Origin: Enterovibrio qingdaonensis | GTDB taxonomy: Bacteria; Pseudomonadota; Gammaproteobacteria; Enterobacterales; Vibrionaceae | Length of the DNA stretch: 64,000 bases | Direction of reading: 5' to 3' | NCBI RefSeq assembly: GCF_028683135.1 | Contig: NZ_JAJUBB010000003.1 | Coordinates: 186,001 to 250,000 of the forward strand | Shown: piece by piece, positions 56,512 through 64,000 of the stretch | Layout: every line of letters starts with the position of its first letter | Numbering within the stretch: position 1 is the first letter of the stretch | Made by a program: the position numbers and the translations under genes | Notes under the pieces: model-generated | What the model was told of the DNA's origin: nothing | The model's input: the letters and a program-made list of their open reading frames with translations, nothing else | Database searches by the model: none

Positions 56512-57231
56512 ATGCAGCTAAACAATTACTTCAATCAGAGCAACGGTCAGTTAGTTTTTACGCGTAAACAAGCAAGCCACTTTGCGAAGTTAGTCGCCGG
56601 CGATTTCAACCCTATTCACGATGAAGACTCAAAAAGATTCTGTGTGCCGGGTGATTTACTCTTCTCTGTCTTACTTGCTAAAGCAGGTATCAGCGAAAAA
56701 ATGTGCGTTTCTTTTGCTGGCATGATTTCAGATAACGTTAGCCTAGAGCTTCGTGACTGTGATGGCGGTGCGTTAGAAGTAACGGATAACAATGGCAAGC
56801 TGTATCTGACGATGCAACGAGAAGGTAAGAATCTCGTAAATGAAAGTCTCGCCGCTTGCGTAGCCGAAAACTATGTGAAATTTTCGGGTATGAACTTCCC
56901 TCACATCATGGTTCCTCTTATGGAACAAAGCGGCATGATGATTAACCCAGAAAGACCACTGGTTATTTACGAAAGCATGGAACTCAATTTCCATCATCTA
57001 AATTTCACCTGCCCGACTGTCGAACTCACTGACTCCATCATGGATGTATCAGGTAAGCGCGGAACCGTAACACTCGCTTTCTGCTTCAAAGAAGACGGTG
57101 AAGTGATTGGTGAAGGCAAGAAAACGATGGTGTGCAGTGGACTGCGTGAATACGAGCAGACTGCGGTAGAAGCACTTGTAGATAAATTTAATTCTAGAAA
57201 GTCCGAGTTTTTATCTGCGCAAGCCGTTTAG
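56512..57231 (+). CDS. DUF3581-family protein
   Basis: A 239-residue protein that I place in DUF3581, a family common in vibrios and other marine gammaproteobacteria. The block FAKLVAGDFNPIHDEDSKRFCVPGDLLF resembles the hydratase motif of MaoC-like hotdog proteins, so a thioester-related role is possible. ATG at 56512 is chosen because relatives start with a similar QLNNYF stretch; a GTG at 56488 is less likely. An intrinsic terminator follows. Confidence 0.8.
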   Translation: MQLNNYFNQSNGQLVFTRKQASHFAKLVAGDFNPIHDEDSKRFCVPGDLLFSVLLAKAGISEKMCVSFAGMISDNVSLELRDCDGGALEVTDNNGKLYLTMQREGKNLVNESLAACVAENYVKFSGMNFPHIMVPLMEQSGMMINPERPLVIYESMELNFHHLNFTCPTVELTDSIMDVSGKRGTVTLAFCFKEDGEVIGEGKKTMVCSGLREYEQTAVEALVDKFNSRKSEFLSAQAV

Positions 57232-57253
57232 CTAAAAATGAATGTGATAACAG

Positions 57254-57276
57254 CCCCGATTTCATCGGGGTTTTTT
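57254..57276 (+). terminator. Intrinsic terminator after the DUF3581 gene
   Basis: Stem CCCCGAT (57254-57260) / ATCGGGG (57264-57270), loop TTC, six T residues. Confidence 0.88.
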
Positions 57277-57366
57277 ATACCCGTCAATGTCTTACATAAG
57301 AAAATCCCAGCGCATATTTGAGACTCTGTTCTATATTTAATTTATGGATACACATTGGAGTCGCAT

Positions 57367-58191
57367 ATGGCCACTGACGCATTACTCTCTCACGTAGACA
57401 AGCTCCCCAAAATACCCAAAGTCGTTCAAGAATTGATGGACTTGGTTAACAGCGAACACTCAGATATGACCCAAATCTCTGACAAGATTGGCTTAGATCA
57501 GGTTATTAGTGCTCGGGTCCTTCGACTTTCTAATTCTGCACACTTTGGACGAGGCAGAAGTGTCGCATCTGTCGACGAAGCCGTAATTCGATTAGGGTTA
57601 GGCCCAATCAGGACGCTGGTAACAGCTTCCGCACTCATGAGTTCATTTCCCGAAATTGAAGGGTTCGATCTCAATGAGTTTTGGGGGACGACCTTCGAGG
57701 TTGCGACCTTGTGTAAGGTGATCGCCAAAGAAGTAAAAGCAGATCCAAATGAAGCATTTACCGCAGGCATGCTTCACAACATTGGAGATTTGCTGATCTA
57801 CACCGTCTATCCCGATAAAGCGCAGAAAATTGAATTGCATGTAGAAACGGGCAAAACCAAAGATGAAGCCCAACGTATTGTGCTTGATACCGATTGTGCG
57901 CAACTCGGGGGAGCCTTGGCAAAAAATTGGAAGTTTGCAGACAAGCTAATTGATGCCATAGCAAACCAATACGCCGCAGTACAAGGTGATGAATTTTCCC
58001 AGCTTGCAGCCATCATCAACCTATCGCGTAAGATTGATGAAAACTGGGATACATTGGCAAATGATGAAGCAAGGCAAACATGGCTTAACCATCAGTTAGA
58101 GTACAGCATGCTTGGCTTAGACGAAGATCTGTTGACCATACTGGAAGTTAATCGCGGCAACGGACGCGAAATGGCCAGACAGCTCGTTTAA
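57367..58191 (+). CDS. HDOD-domain signalling protein
   Basis: A 274-residue protein that is almost entirely an HDOD domain (about 10-215): LPKIPKVVQELMDLVNS, ISARVLRLSNSAHFG, and the degenerate HD-like GMLHNIGDLLIYTVYP. HDOD proteins act as non-catalytic signalling adaptors, often in c-di-GMP or stress circuits. No extra output domain is present. The ATG at 57367 has GGAG six bases upstream. Confidence 0.88.
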   Translation: MATDALLSHVDKLPKIPKVVQELMDLVNSEHSDMTQISDKIGLDQVISARVLRLSNSAHFGRGRSVASVDEAVIRLGLGPIRTLVTASALMSSFPEIEGFDLNEFWGTTFEVATLCKVIAKEVKADPNEAFTAGMLHNIGDLLIYTVYPDKAQKIELHVETGKTKDEAQRIVLDTDCAQLGGALAKNWKFADKLIDAIANQYAAVQGDEFSQLAAIINLSRKIDENWDTLANDEARQTWLNHQLEYSMLGLDEDLLTILEVNRGNGREMARQLV

Positions 58192-58211
58192 CAGGAAAAA
58201 CATCGAAGCAG

Positions 58212-58240
58212 ACCGTCTCTATAAGTGGAGGCGGTTTTTT
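58212..58240 (+). terminator. Intrinsic terminator after the HDOD gene
   Basis: Stem ACCGTCTC (58212-58219) / GAGGCGGT (58228-58235), one G-U pair, followed by T residues. Lies between the HDOD gene and the convergent lysR gene. Confidence 0.75.
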
Positions 58241-58242
58241 CG

Positions 58243-59148
58243 TTAAAAGTAGTAATCCATGTCTAAATAGCGTTCACGAATATGCTCAATCAGTGCTTTC
58301 ACCTTCTTTGATGGATGTTTGGTATAAGGATAAACCGCGTAAATGCCGAGCTTCTTAGCGACCTGTTTGGGCAAGAGATCCATCAATTTACCTTCTTGCA
58401 AGTCGTGATATACCAAACACCTAGGCACATAGACAATTCCGTGCCCGGCCAACGCCGCTTTACGGAGAGCGGCAGCGTTGTTTGTTGAAAAGTTACCCGT
58501 TACTTTGACGATACGCTTATCTTCCGTTCTCGTGGCAAAAAACTCCCAATCAGCAGCACCAGTACTTTGGTAGGTATAATGCAGACAGTTATGGTTTTTG
58601 AGCGCATCCGGAGAATCAGGGCGTCCATTCCTCGCAACATATTCTGGCGACGCACAGACAATCCATTGAGAGTCGATGATATGGCGAGCAACTAAACTGG
58701 AGTCCTCTAGGTATCCTGTGCGAATAGCAAGGTCATAGCCCTCATCAATCAAATCCACAAAGCGATTGCTAAGCGTGACATCAATGCGAAGACCGTCGTA
58801 GCGACTCGCAAATTCCGCGATTGTCTCGGCAAGTAGCAAGTCACCGGAAATTGTGGGAACAGAGACTGACAACCGCCCTTTCATTTCACAAGAGAGCTGA
58901 TTCACAGATTCGATAGCGTCTAAACTAAGTTGAGCCAACCGTTTAGCTGTAGGTAACAACGAGATACCCGCTTCTGTTAGGGATAGCTTTCGTGTCGTAC
59001 GATGCAATAGCTGCACATTCAAATCTTTCTCAAGCCTCTGAATACGCTTGCTCACGACTGAGTTCGCTAAGCCTAGTTTATCTGCTGCTAACTTAAACGA
59101 TCCCAATTCAGCCACTTCTGCAAAGAGTATCGCGTCATCTGATTTCAT
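58243..59148 (-). CDS. LysR-family regulator divergent from the lactate operon
   Basis: A 301-residue LysR regulator. Helix-turn-helix: GSFKLAADKLGLANSVVSKRIQRLE; the rest is a LysR substrate-binding domain (about 90-295) with DLAIRTGYLEDSSLVARH. The style is that of the CrgA/DsdC-like group with SVVSK in the recognition helix. It is divergent from lutA with 152 bases between, so control of the lactate operon is plausible but unproven. Confidence 0.88.
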   Translation of the reverse strand: MKSDDAILFAEVAELGSFKLAADKLGLANSVVSKRIQRLEKDLNVQLLHRTTRKLSLTEAGISLLPTAKRLAQLSLDAIESVNQLSCEMKGRLSVSVPTISGDLLLAETIAEFASRYDGLRIDVTLSNRFVDLIDEGYDLAIRTGYLEDSSLVARHIIDSQWIVCASPEYVARNGRPDSPDALKNHNCLHYTYQSTGAADWEFFATRTEDKRIVKVTGNFSTNNAAALRKAALAGHGIVYVPRCLVYHDLQEGKLMDLLPKQVAKKLGIYAVYPYTKHPSKKVKALIEHIRERYLDMDYYF

Positions 59149-59262
59149 TCATTATCTCTTTTTTGGAAATAATCATTTCATTTAATGCTATTTATTCTCA
59201 AATCTCAACCTCCTATGCTCTTTCTTAGACGCTATACCCTAGGTAGAAGCACATAGATTGAA

Positions 59263-59282
59263 GCGTGTGAACTATCACACGC
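59263..59282. promoter_or_regulatory. 20-base palindrome upstream of lutA
   Basis: GCGTGTGA-ACTA-TCACACGC: perfect eight-base arms with a four-base centre, 18 bases before the lutA start codon. It contains TGTGA and TCACA half-sites but with four bases between them, not the six of a Crp site. It may be a repressor operator of the lactate operon or a leader hairpin. Confidence 0.5.
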
Positions 59283-59300
59283 ATTAAGCAAGGACACCGT

Positions 59301-60074
59301 ATGCCATCTCCTCGAATCTATCCGGCAAAACCAGACAAGGTTTATCTTTATGCGACTTGCTTGGTCGACGCATTTGACCCAGATACTGGTGTGGACGCAA
59401 TAGCCGTTCTAGAGAACCAAGGGATTGAAGTTATATACATTCCCAAGCAGACATGCTGCGGACAGCCTGCCTATTCATCTGGCTACACGATTGAAGCCAT
59501 TCAGGTCGCTGAATCTCAAATGGCCTTATTCCCAGAATCGTACCCTATCGTGATTCTCTCTGGGTCCTGCGGTGGCATGATGGTGCACCATTACCCCAAA
59601 ATGTTTCATGGTCATACATTAGAAAATCAAGCCCTTTCATTCGCAGCCCGCGTTTTTGAGTTTACTGAGTTTCTAAGTTGCGTTTGTCACGCAACATTAA
59701 ATGACACAGGTGAACCTACACAAATCGCTCTTCACACTTCCTGTGCAGCAAGGCGAGAAATGAATGTTCACGCCCACAGCGCACACCTACTCAATCAGCT
59801 TTCTTCCGTTGAAGTTCGGCCCGCAGCGTATGAAGAAGAATGTTGTGGATTTGGCGGAACCTTCTCCGTCAGACACCCTAATATCAGTGAAGCAATGGTT
59901 GATGATAAATCTCGGAATTTACAAGAAACTGGCGCAATGGAATATGTCAGTGCCGATTGGGGGTGCATGTTGAATATTAATGGCGCGCTAGAATACAAAG
60001 GCCAGCCTTTTAAAGGACGACATATCGCGAGATTTATTGCGCAACGTACAGGCTTATCAGGAGGAAACCAATGA
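59301..60074 (+). CDS. lutA: LutA/LldE, iron-sulfur subunit of L-lactate oxidation
   Basis: A 257-residue protein with two CCG domains: IPKQTCCGQPAYSSGY and EEECCGFGGTFSV, which bind Fe-S clusters. With LutB and LutC it forms the cytoplasmic L-lactate dehydrogenase complex (LldEFG in Shewanella). It overlaps lutB by four bases. Confidence 0.9.
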   Translation: MPSPRIYPAKPDKVYLYATCLVDAFDPDTGVDAIAVLENQGIEVIYIPKQTCCGQPAYSSGYTIEAIQVAESQMALFPESYPIVILSGSCGGMMVHHYPKMFHGHTLENQALSFAARVFEFTEFLSCVCHATLNDTGEPTQIALHTSCAARREMNVHAHSAHLLNQLSSVEVRPAAYEEECCGFGGTFSVRHPNISEAMVDDKSRNLQETGAMEYVSADWGCMLNINGALEYKGQPFKGRHIARFIAQRTGLSGGNQ

Positions 60075-61498
60075 ACCATAACTCCCCTGAGCATATACAC
60101 CAACAGGCCAAAGAAGCCCTTGCCGATAAAGAGCTTCGCCAAAATTTTCGCGGTGCCATGGATTACCTCAGAACCAAACGAAAAGAGGCATTCCCCGATA
60201 AAGATGAAGAAAAGGCGGTTCGTGATCGCGCGGAAGCCATCCGCCAACGTTGCTTGAGTAAACTACCAGAGTTGTTGGAAAAATTTGAAACTCAGTGTCT
60301 AAGGAACGGCATCCAAGTTCACTGGGCACAGCACGCAGAAGACGCAAATGCCATATTTTCTAAGTTAGCAGCAGACAAACAAACCACGCTAATGGTGAAA
60401 GGTAAGTCTATGGTGAGTGAAGAAATTGAACTCAATCACCATATGGAAAAGCGCGGTATTCGTTGTCTGGAAAGCGATATGGGCGAATATATCGTTCAGC
60501 TAGACGGCGACACACCCTCTCACATCATCATGCCTGCGATTCACAAAAATAAGCAGCAAGTGTCAGACACCTTTGAACACAATATCCAAGGGTTTGTTCC
60601 TACCACTGATGTAGATGAACTCATTCAAACGGGCCGCCGAATGCTACGACAAGCCTATCAAGACGCTCAAATTGGTGTATCCGGCGTCAACTTTGCCGTT
60701 GCAGAAACAGGCACGCTTTGTCTTGTCGAAAACGAAGGGAATGGGCGAATGTGCACCACTATCCCTGACACACACATCGCCATCACTGGCATTGAAAAAG
60801 TGGTTGAGTTTCTCACTGACGTGCCACCGCTATTCAGTGCACTAACCCGTTCGGCCACTGGGCAATTGATCACTACCTACTTCAATATGATTTCGGGTCC
60901 CAGAAAAGAAAGTGAGCTTGATGGCCCTAAAGAAGTTCACATAATCTTGCTTGATAATGGACGCTCTCAGGCTTACCACGACAGCGAACTTCGTAAAACA
61001 CTACAATGCATCCGTTGCGGTGCATGCATGAACCATTGCCCGGTTTATACCCGAATCGGGGGGCATGCTTATGGTACAGTTTACCCTGGTCCAATAGGCA
61101 AAATAATTTCCCCTCATTTGATGGGCCTAGACAAAACCAAAGATCTCATTACCGCGTCCAGCCTATGTGGTGCGTGTGAAGAAGTCTGCCCAGTCAGAAT
61201 CCCAATTCCCTCCCTTCTTCAACGATTGCGCCAAGAGTCCAAGAACAAAGCGCAACAAGAACACGCACCTATAAACGGGCAAGACGCAGCAAACAGTGTT
61301 CTCGAAAAAGCTGCAATGAAAGGTTTCGCGTATGCCGCAACTCACCCTTCTTTCTACCATACCGCGCTCGACACAGCGCGTAAGATGAACGGTGTTATAC
61401 CTAACAATCTCGGTGGGTGGACTCAATGCCGCGTTAAACCAAAACTGGCAAAAACGTCGTTGAAGCAAAAATTGGCAAACCGTGGAGACAGTAAATGA
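60071..61498 (+). CDS. lutB: LutB/LldF, iron-sulfur subunit of L-lactate oxidation
   Basis: A 475-residue protein with a LUD domain (about 60-290, including VSGVNFAVAETGTLCLVENEG read in parts) and a C-terminal pair of 4Fe-4S motifs, CIRCGACMNHCP and CGACEEVCPV. It should connect lactate electrons to the quinone pool. Overlaps lutA and lutC by four bases each. Confidence 0.92.
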   Translation: MNHNSPEHIHQQAKEALADKELRQNFRGAMDYLRTKRKEAFPDKDEEKAVRDRAEAIRQRCLSKLPELLEKFETQCLRNGIQVHWAQHAEDANAIFSKLAADKQTTLMVKGKSMVSEEIELNHHMEKRGIRCLESDMGEYIVQLDGDTPSHIIMPAIHKNKQQVSDTFEHNIQGFVPTTDVDELIQTGRRMLRQAYQDAQIGVSGVNFAVAETGTLCLVENEGNGRMCTTIPDTHIAITGIEKVVEFLTDVPPLFSALTRSATGQLITTYFNMISGPRKESELDGPKEVHIILLDNGRSQAYHDSELRKTLQCIRCGACMNHCPVYTRIGGHAYGTVYPGPIGKIISPHLMGLDKTKDLITASSLCGACEEVCPVRIPIPSLLQRLRQESKNKAQQEHAPINGQDAANSVLEKAAMKGFAYAATHPSFYHTALDTARKMNGVIPNNLGGWTQCRVKPKLAKTSLKQKLANRGDSK

Positions 61499-62169
61499 AC
61501 ACTCAAAATCAAAACGCCCGCGCTGCCATCTTTGCCAAACTGAAATCGGCACCAACTCTCACGGATGCTAAGCCCTTACCTGAATGGCAGGCGTGGCACT
61601 CAGATGATCAAAATGAGCGTACTACTCGGTTTATAGAAAAAATGTCTGCATGTCATGCAGAGATTAAGTGCACAAGTAAAGAGACGCTTATTCACTGTTT
61701 AACTGACCTCATCAATCAAGAAGGGTTTAAACGCGTACTTGTGGGCGATAACAACCCACTGATGCCTGATCTCATCGCAGGCTGTGAGCAGTCACACTTT
61801 GCTATTTATGATCAAGCAATCGAAACATTCAAAACATCACTGTTTAATGAAATTGATGTCGGCATTACCTTCTCACAAGCTGGTATAGCGGATACAGGAA
61901 CACTTGCAACCATTCCTGGAGGTTCAGAACCTCGAGCCTTATCACTCGTGCCACCCACTCACATTGCTATCATACGGGAATCTGACATTGTATCGAATTT
62001 CAGCGAGTTAATGACAACGCCGTTTTGGACAAACGCAGGTTGGGGAACCACGCCACCTACCAACCTTCTTCTTATTTCAGGCCCATCCAAAACCGCAGAT
62101 ATTCAACAGACTTTGGCTTATGGCGCACATGGTCCCAAACGTCTTATCGTATTTTTGGTGAAGGAGTAG
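61495..62169 (+). CDS. lutC: LutC/LldG, LUD-domain subunit
   Basis: A 224-residue protein with a LUD domain (FSQAGIADTGTLATIPGGSEPR, cut here into GIADTGTLATIPGG and its flanks; THIAIIRESDIV follows). Third subunit of the L-lactate complex. Followed after four bases by the D-lactate dehydrogenase gene. Confidence 0.9.
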   Translation: MNTQNQNARAAIFAKLKSAPTLTDAKPLPEWQAWHSDDQNERTTRFIEKMSACHAEIKCTSKETLIHCLTDLINQEGFKRVLVGDNNPLMPDLIAGCEQSHFAIYDQAIETFKTSLFNEIDVGITFSQAGIADTGTLATIPGGSEPRALSLVPPTHIAIIRESDIVSNFSELMTTPFWTNAGWGTTPPTNLLLISGPSKTADIQQTLAYGAHGPKRLIVFLVKE

Positions 62170-62173
62170 ACTG

Positions 62174-64000
62174 ATGGCAGGGATGCCAAGCAACGACATT
62201 TATTTGGAACTGATTAACACACTGAGTGTTCAGATTCCGGCCTCTCGATTAATCAGTGACGATGCAAAACTCATGGCTTATGGCACTGACGCCAGTTTCT
62301 ACCGGATGATTCCCAAGTTGATCGTTCAAGCCAATTCTTTGGAAGAAATGGTATTCATCATCCAGTCATGCTCACATAAAAACATCCCTTTTACGTTCCG
62401 AGCAGCGGGTACTAGCTTGTCTGGTCAAGCAGTGTCCGACTCAGTTCTTATTACGCTGACGGACAACTGGCGAGACCACGAAATCATCAGCGATGGTCTT
62501 AAAATTCGTCTCCAACCCGGCGTTATTGGTGCTGATGCCAACAAATACCTCTCCCCCTATCAACGTAAAATTGGACCGGATCCCGCATCAATTAACAGTT
62601 GTAAAATCGGTGGTATAGCAGCGAACAACGCCAGTGGAATGTGTTGTGGAACGGCTCAGAACACGTACAAGACAGTCGACGCCATGACCTTAGTCCTTCA
62701 CGATGGGACGATCCTCAATACCGCTGAACCCGAATCAGTCGCGCAATTTCGTGTTTCTCATGATTCCCTTTTGGCGGGAATATTTCAGCTCTGTAGTGAA
62801 GTAAAAAACGATGCTGTTCTTTTCGAGAGAATTCAACATAAGTATCGCCTCAAAAACACCACTGGGTATGCACTAAATGCCTTAATTGATTTCGACGATC
62901 CCATCGATGTTCTTACCCATTTAATGGTCGGATCTGAAGGTACGCTGGGGTTTATTGCAGAAATTACTTACAACACGGTCATTGAGCACCCGAATAAGTC
63001 TTCTGCACTTTTAGTGTTTAGTGACATTGAAAGCGCATCAAACGCCGTTTCTATCCTCGCAAACACGCCTGTTTCGGCAGTTGAAATGATGGACGGCCGC
63101 GCCTTGCGTTCGGTAGCGGAAAAAGCTGGCATGCCCGAGTTTATGCCCACATTGACTCTTGAGCATTGCGCATTGCTCGTTGAAAGCCGCGCTGCGAGTG
63201 AAGATGAGCTGTATCATCAATGTCGCACGATTATGGCGTCCATTTCTGCTTTTGATATCCCACACCAGGTAATGTTTACCTCTGACCCGTCAACGGTAAA
63301 CACACTTTGGAGTATCAGAAAAGGTATGTTCCCCGCTGTAGGCGCAGTTCGTGAAGCGGGCACCACTGTCATTATTGAAGATGTTGCCTTTCCAGTTGAT
63401 AGGCTTGCAGCCGGCGTTCGAGAGCTCCAAGCGTTGTTTGACGAATTTGCCTATCACGAAGCAATCATTTTCGGCCATGCGTTGGAAGGCAATCTCCACT
63501 TCGTGTTTACGCAAGGCTTTGACTCTCAGATAGAAGTAAAACGCTATGGCGCATTTATGGACGCTGTCGCACATCTCGTCGCTGTAAAATATCAAGGTTC
63601 TCTCAAGGCAGAACACGGAACGGGTCGAAACATGGCACCCTACGTCGAACTTGAATGGGGTTCCGATGCCTATAGGTTGATGCGTCAAATTAAAACCTTG
63701 TTTGACCCAAATGGCTTACTCAACCCCGGCGTTATTATTAACGACGATCCAGACGCCCATATCACCGACTTAAAACCCATGCCTAAAGCGGATGATATTA
63801 TTGATCGCTGCATTGAGTGCGGGTTCTGTGAAGCGGTGTGCCCTTCAAGAACCCTGTCGCTTTCTCCTCGTCAACGCATCGTGCTGTACCGTGAAATGCA
63901 GCGGCTTAAACACAACAATGAAAGTGACAAATACGCTGAGCTTGAAAAGACATTTAACTATTTAGGCGTAGACACTTGTGCTGCAACAGGACTGTGTGCA
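62174..64000 (+). CDS. dld: FAD/Fe-S D-lactate dehydrogenase (Dld-II type), partial
   Basis: Frame open from ATG at 62174 to the window edge, 609 codons, so the 3' end is missing. RBS AAGGAG is seven bases upstream. An FAD-binding domain is at about 30-220 (TFRAAGTSLSGQAVSDSVL, GGIAANNASGMCCGT), an FAD-oxidase C domain at about 280-520 (AEHGTGRNMAPYVELEWG), and then the ferredoxin motif CIECGFCEAVCPSR. A CCG domain should follow outside the window. Together with lutABC it lets the cell use both lactate isomers, as in Shewanella. Confidence 0.9.
   Translation, partial: MAGMPSNDIYLELINTLSVQIPASRLISDDAKLMAYGTDASFYRMIPKLIVQANSLEEMVFIIQSCSHKNIPFTFRAAGTSLSGQAVSDSVLITLTDNWRDHEIISDGLKIRLQPGVIGADANKYLSPYQRKIGPDPASINSCKIGGIAANNASGMCCGTAQNTYKTVDAMTLVLHDGTILNTAEPESVAQFRVSHDSLLAGIFQLCSEVKNDAVLFERIQHKYRLKNTTGYALNALIDFDDPIDVLTHLMVGSEGTLGFIAEITYNTVIEHPNKSSALLVFSDIESASNAVSILANTPVSAVEMMDGRALRSVAEKAGMPEFMPTLTLEHCALLVESRAASEDELYHQCRTIMASISAFDIPHQVMFTSDPSTVNTLWSIRKGMFPAVGAVREAGTTVIIEDVAFPVDRLAAGVRELQALFDEFAYHEAIIFGHALEGNLHFVFTQGFDSQIEVKRYGAFMDAVAHLVAVKYQGSLKAEHGTGRNMAPYVELEWGSDAYRLMRQIKTLFDPNGLLNPGVIINDDPDAHITDLKPMPKADDIIDRCIECGFCEAVCPSRTLSLSPRQRIVLYREMQRLKHNNESDKYAELEKTFNYLGVDTCAATGLCA

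Noticed and set aside
1-64000. tRNA genes, CRISPR arrays, insertion sequences or integrases
   Set aside because: None could be recognised on either strand; the acquired block carries no visible mobility genes inside the window.

Overview
The window looks like a chromosome segment of a marine gammaproteobacterium of the family Vibrionaceae or a close relative. From about 30.2 kb rightwards the gene order is the one I know from Vibrio chromosomes: a VpsS-like hybrid kinase and its FIST/NosP partner, ccoNOQP, fixH-ccoI-ccoS, a TauE-family gene, fnr, uspE, ttcA and then potABCD. Inserted next to this core is something most vibrios do not have: a complete-looking block for growth on H2 and CO2. 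The taxonomic call and the synteny comparison come from memory, not from a search.

Layout. (1) 0.2-3.0 kb: form I RuBisCO cbbL-cbbS, a strong terminator, then the RuBisCO-activase ATPase cbbQ. (2) 3.0-17.8 kb, minus strand: one long gene string, hypA-hypB-hoxA-hypC-hypD-hypE-hupE-hypF-hupS-hupL-hupD, followed by two cytoplasmic-looking histidine kinases. (3) 18.1-23.8 kb, minus strand: an NAD-reducing bidirectional hydrogenase operon hoxF-U-Y-H-W-I. (4) 24.3-26.4 kb, minus strand: transketolase. (5) 26.8-30.2 kb, plus strand: cbbO and the LysR-type regulator cbbR. (6) 30.2-34.8 kb: vpsS/nosP-like signalling genes and two small unknown genes. (7) 35.0-42.9 kb: cbb3-type oxidase, its assembly genes and fnr. 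(8) 43.0-51.6 kb: uspE, ttcA, three envelope genes and potABCD. (9) 51.7-58.2 kb: cobB, a porin / small binding protein / diguanylate cyclase triad, a Nudix hydrolase, a DUF3581 protein and an HDOD protein. (10) 58.2-64.0 kb: a LysR regulator divergent from a lutABC-dld lactate oxidation operon that runs off the window.

How it fits together. HoxFUYH would reduce NAD+ with H2 and HupSL would feed H2 electrons into the cell; HypA-F build the NiFe centre for both, HupD and HoxW each trim their own large subunit, and HupE probably brings in nickel. NADH and respiratory energy would drive CO2 fixation by RuBisCO, kept active by CbbQ/CbbO and presumably controlled by CbbR. Near-consensus sigma-54 promoters lie upstream of both hoxF and hypA, and the sigma-54 activator HoxA is encoded in the hyp string, so both hydrogenases probably form one regulon. 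The usual H2-sensing hydrogenase (HupUV/HoxBC) is not seen; instead the uptake hydrogenase genes are translationally coupled to two histidine kinases, which may be a different way of informing HoxA.

I saw no tRNA, rRNA, insertion sequence, integrase or CRISPR array. No phosphoribulokinase and no carboxysome gene is in the window.
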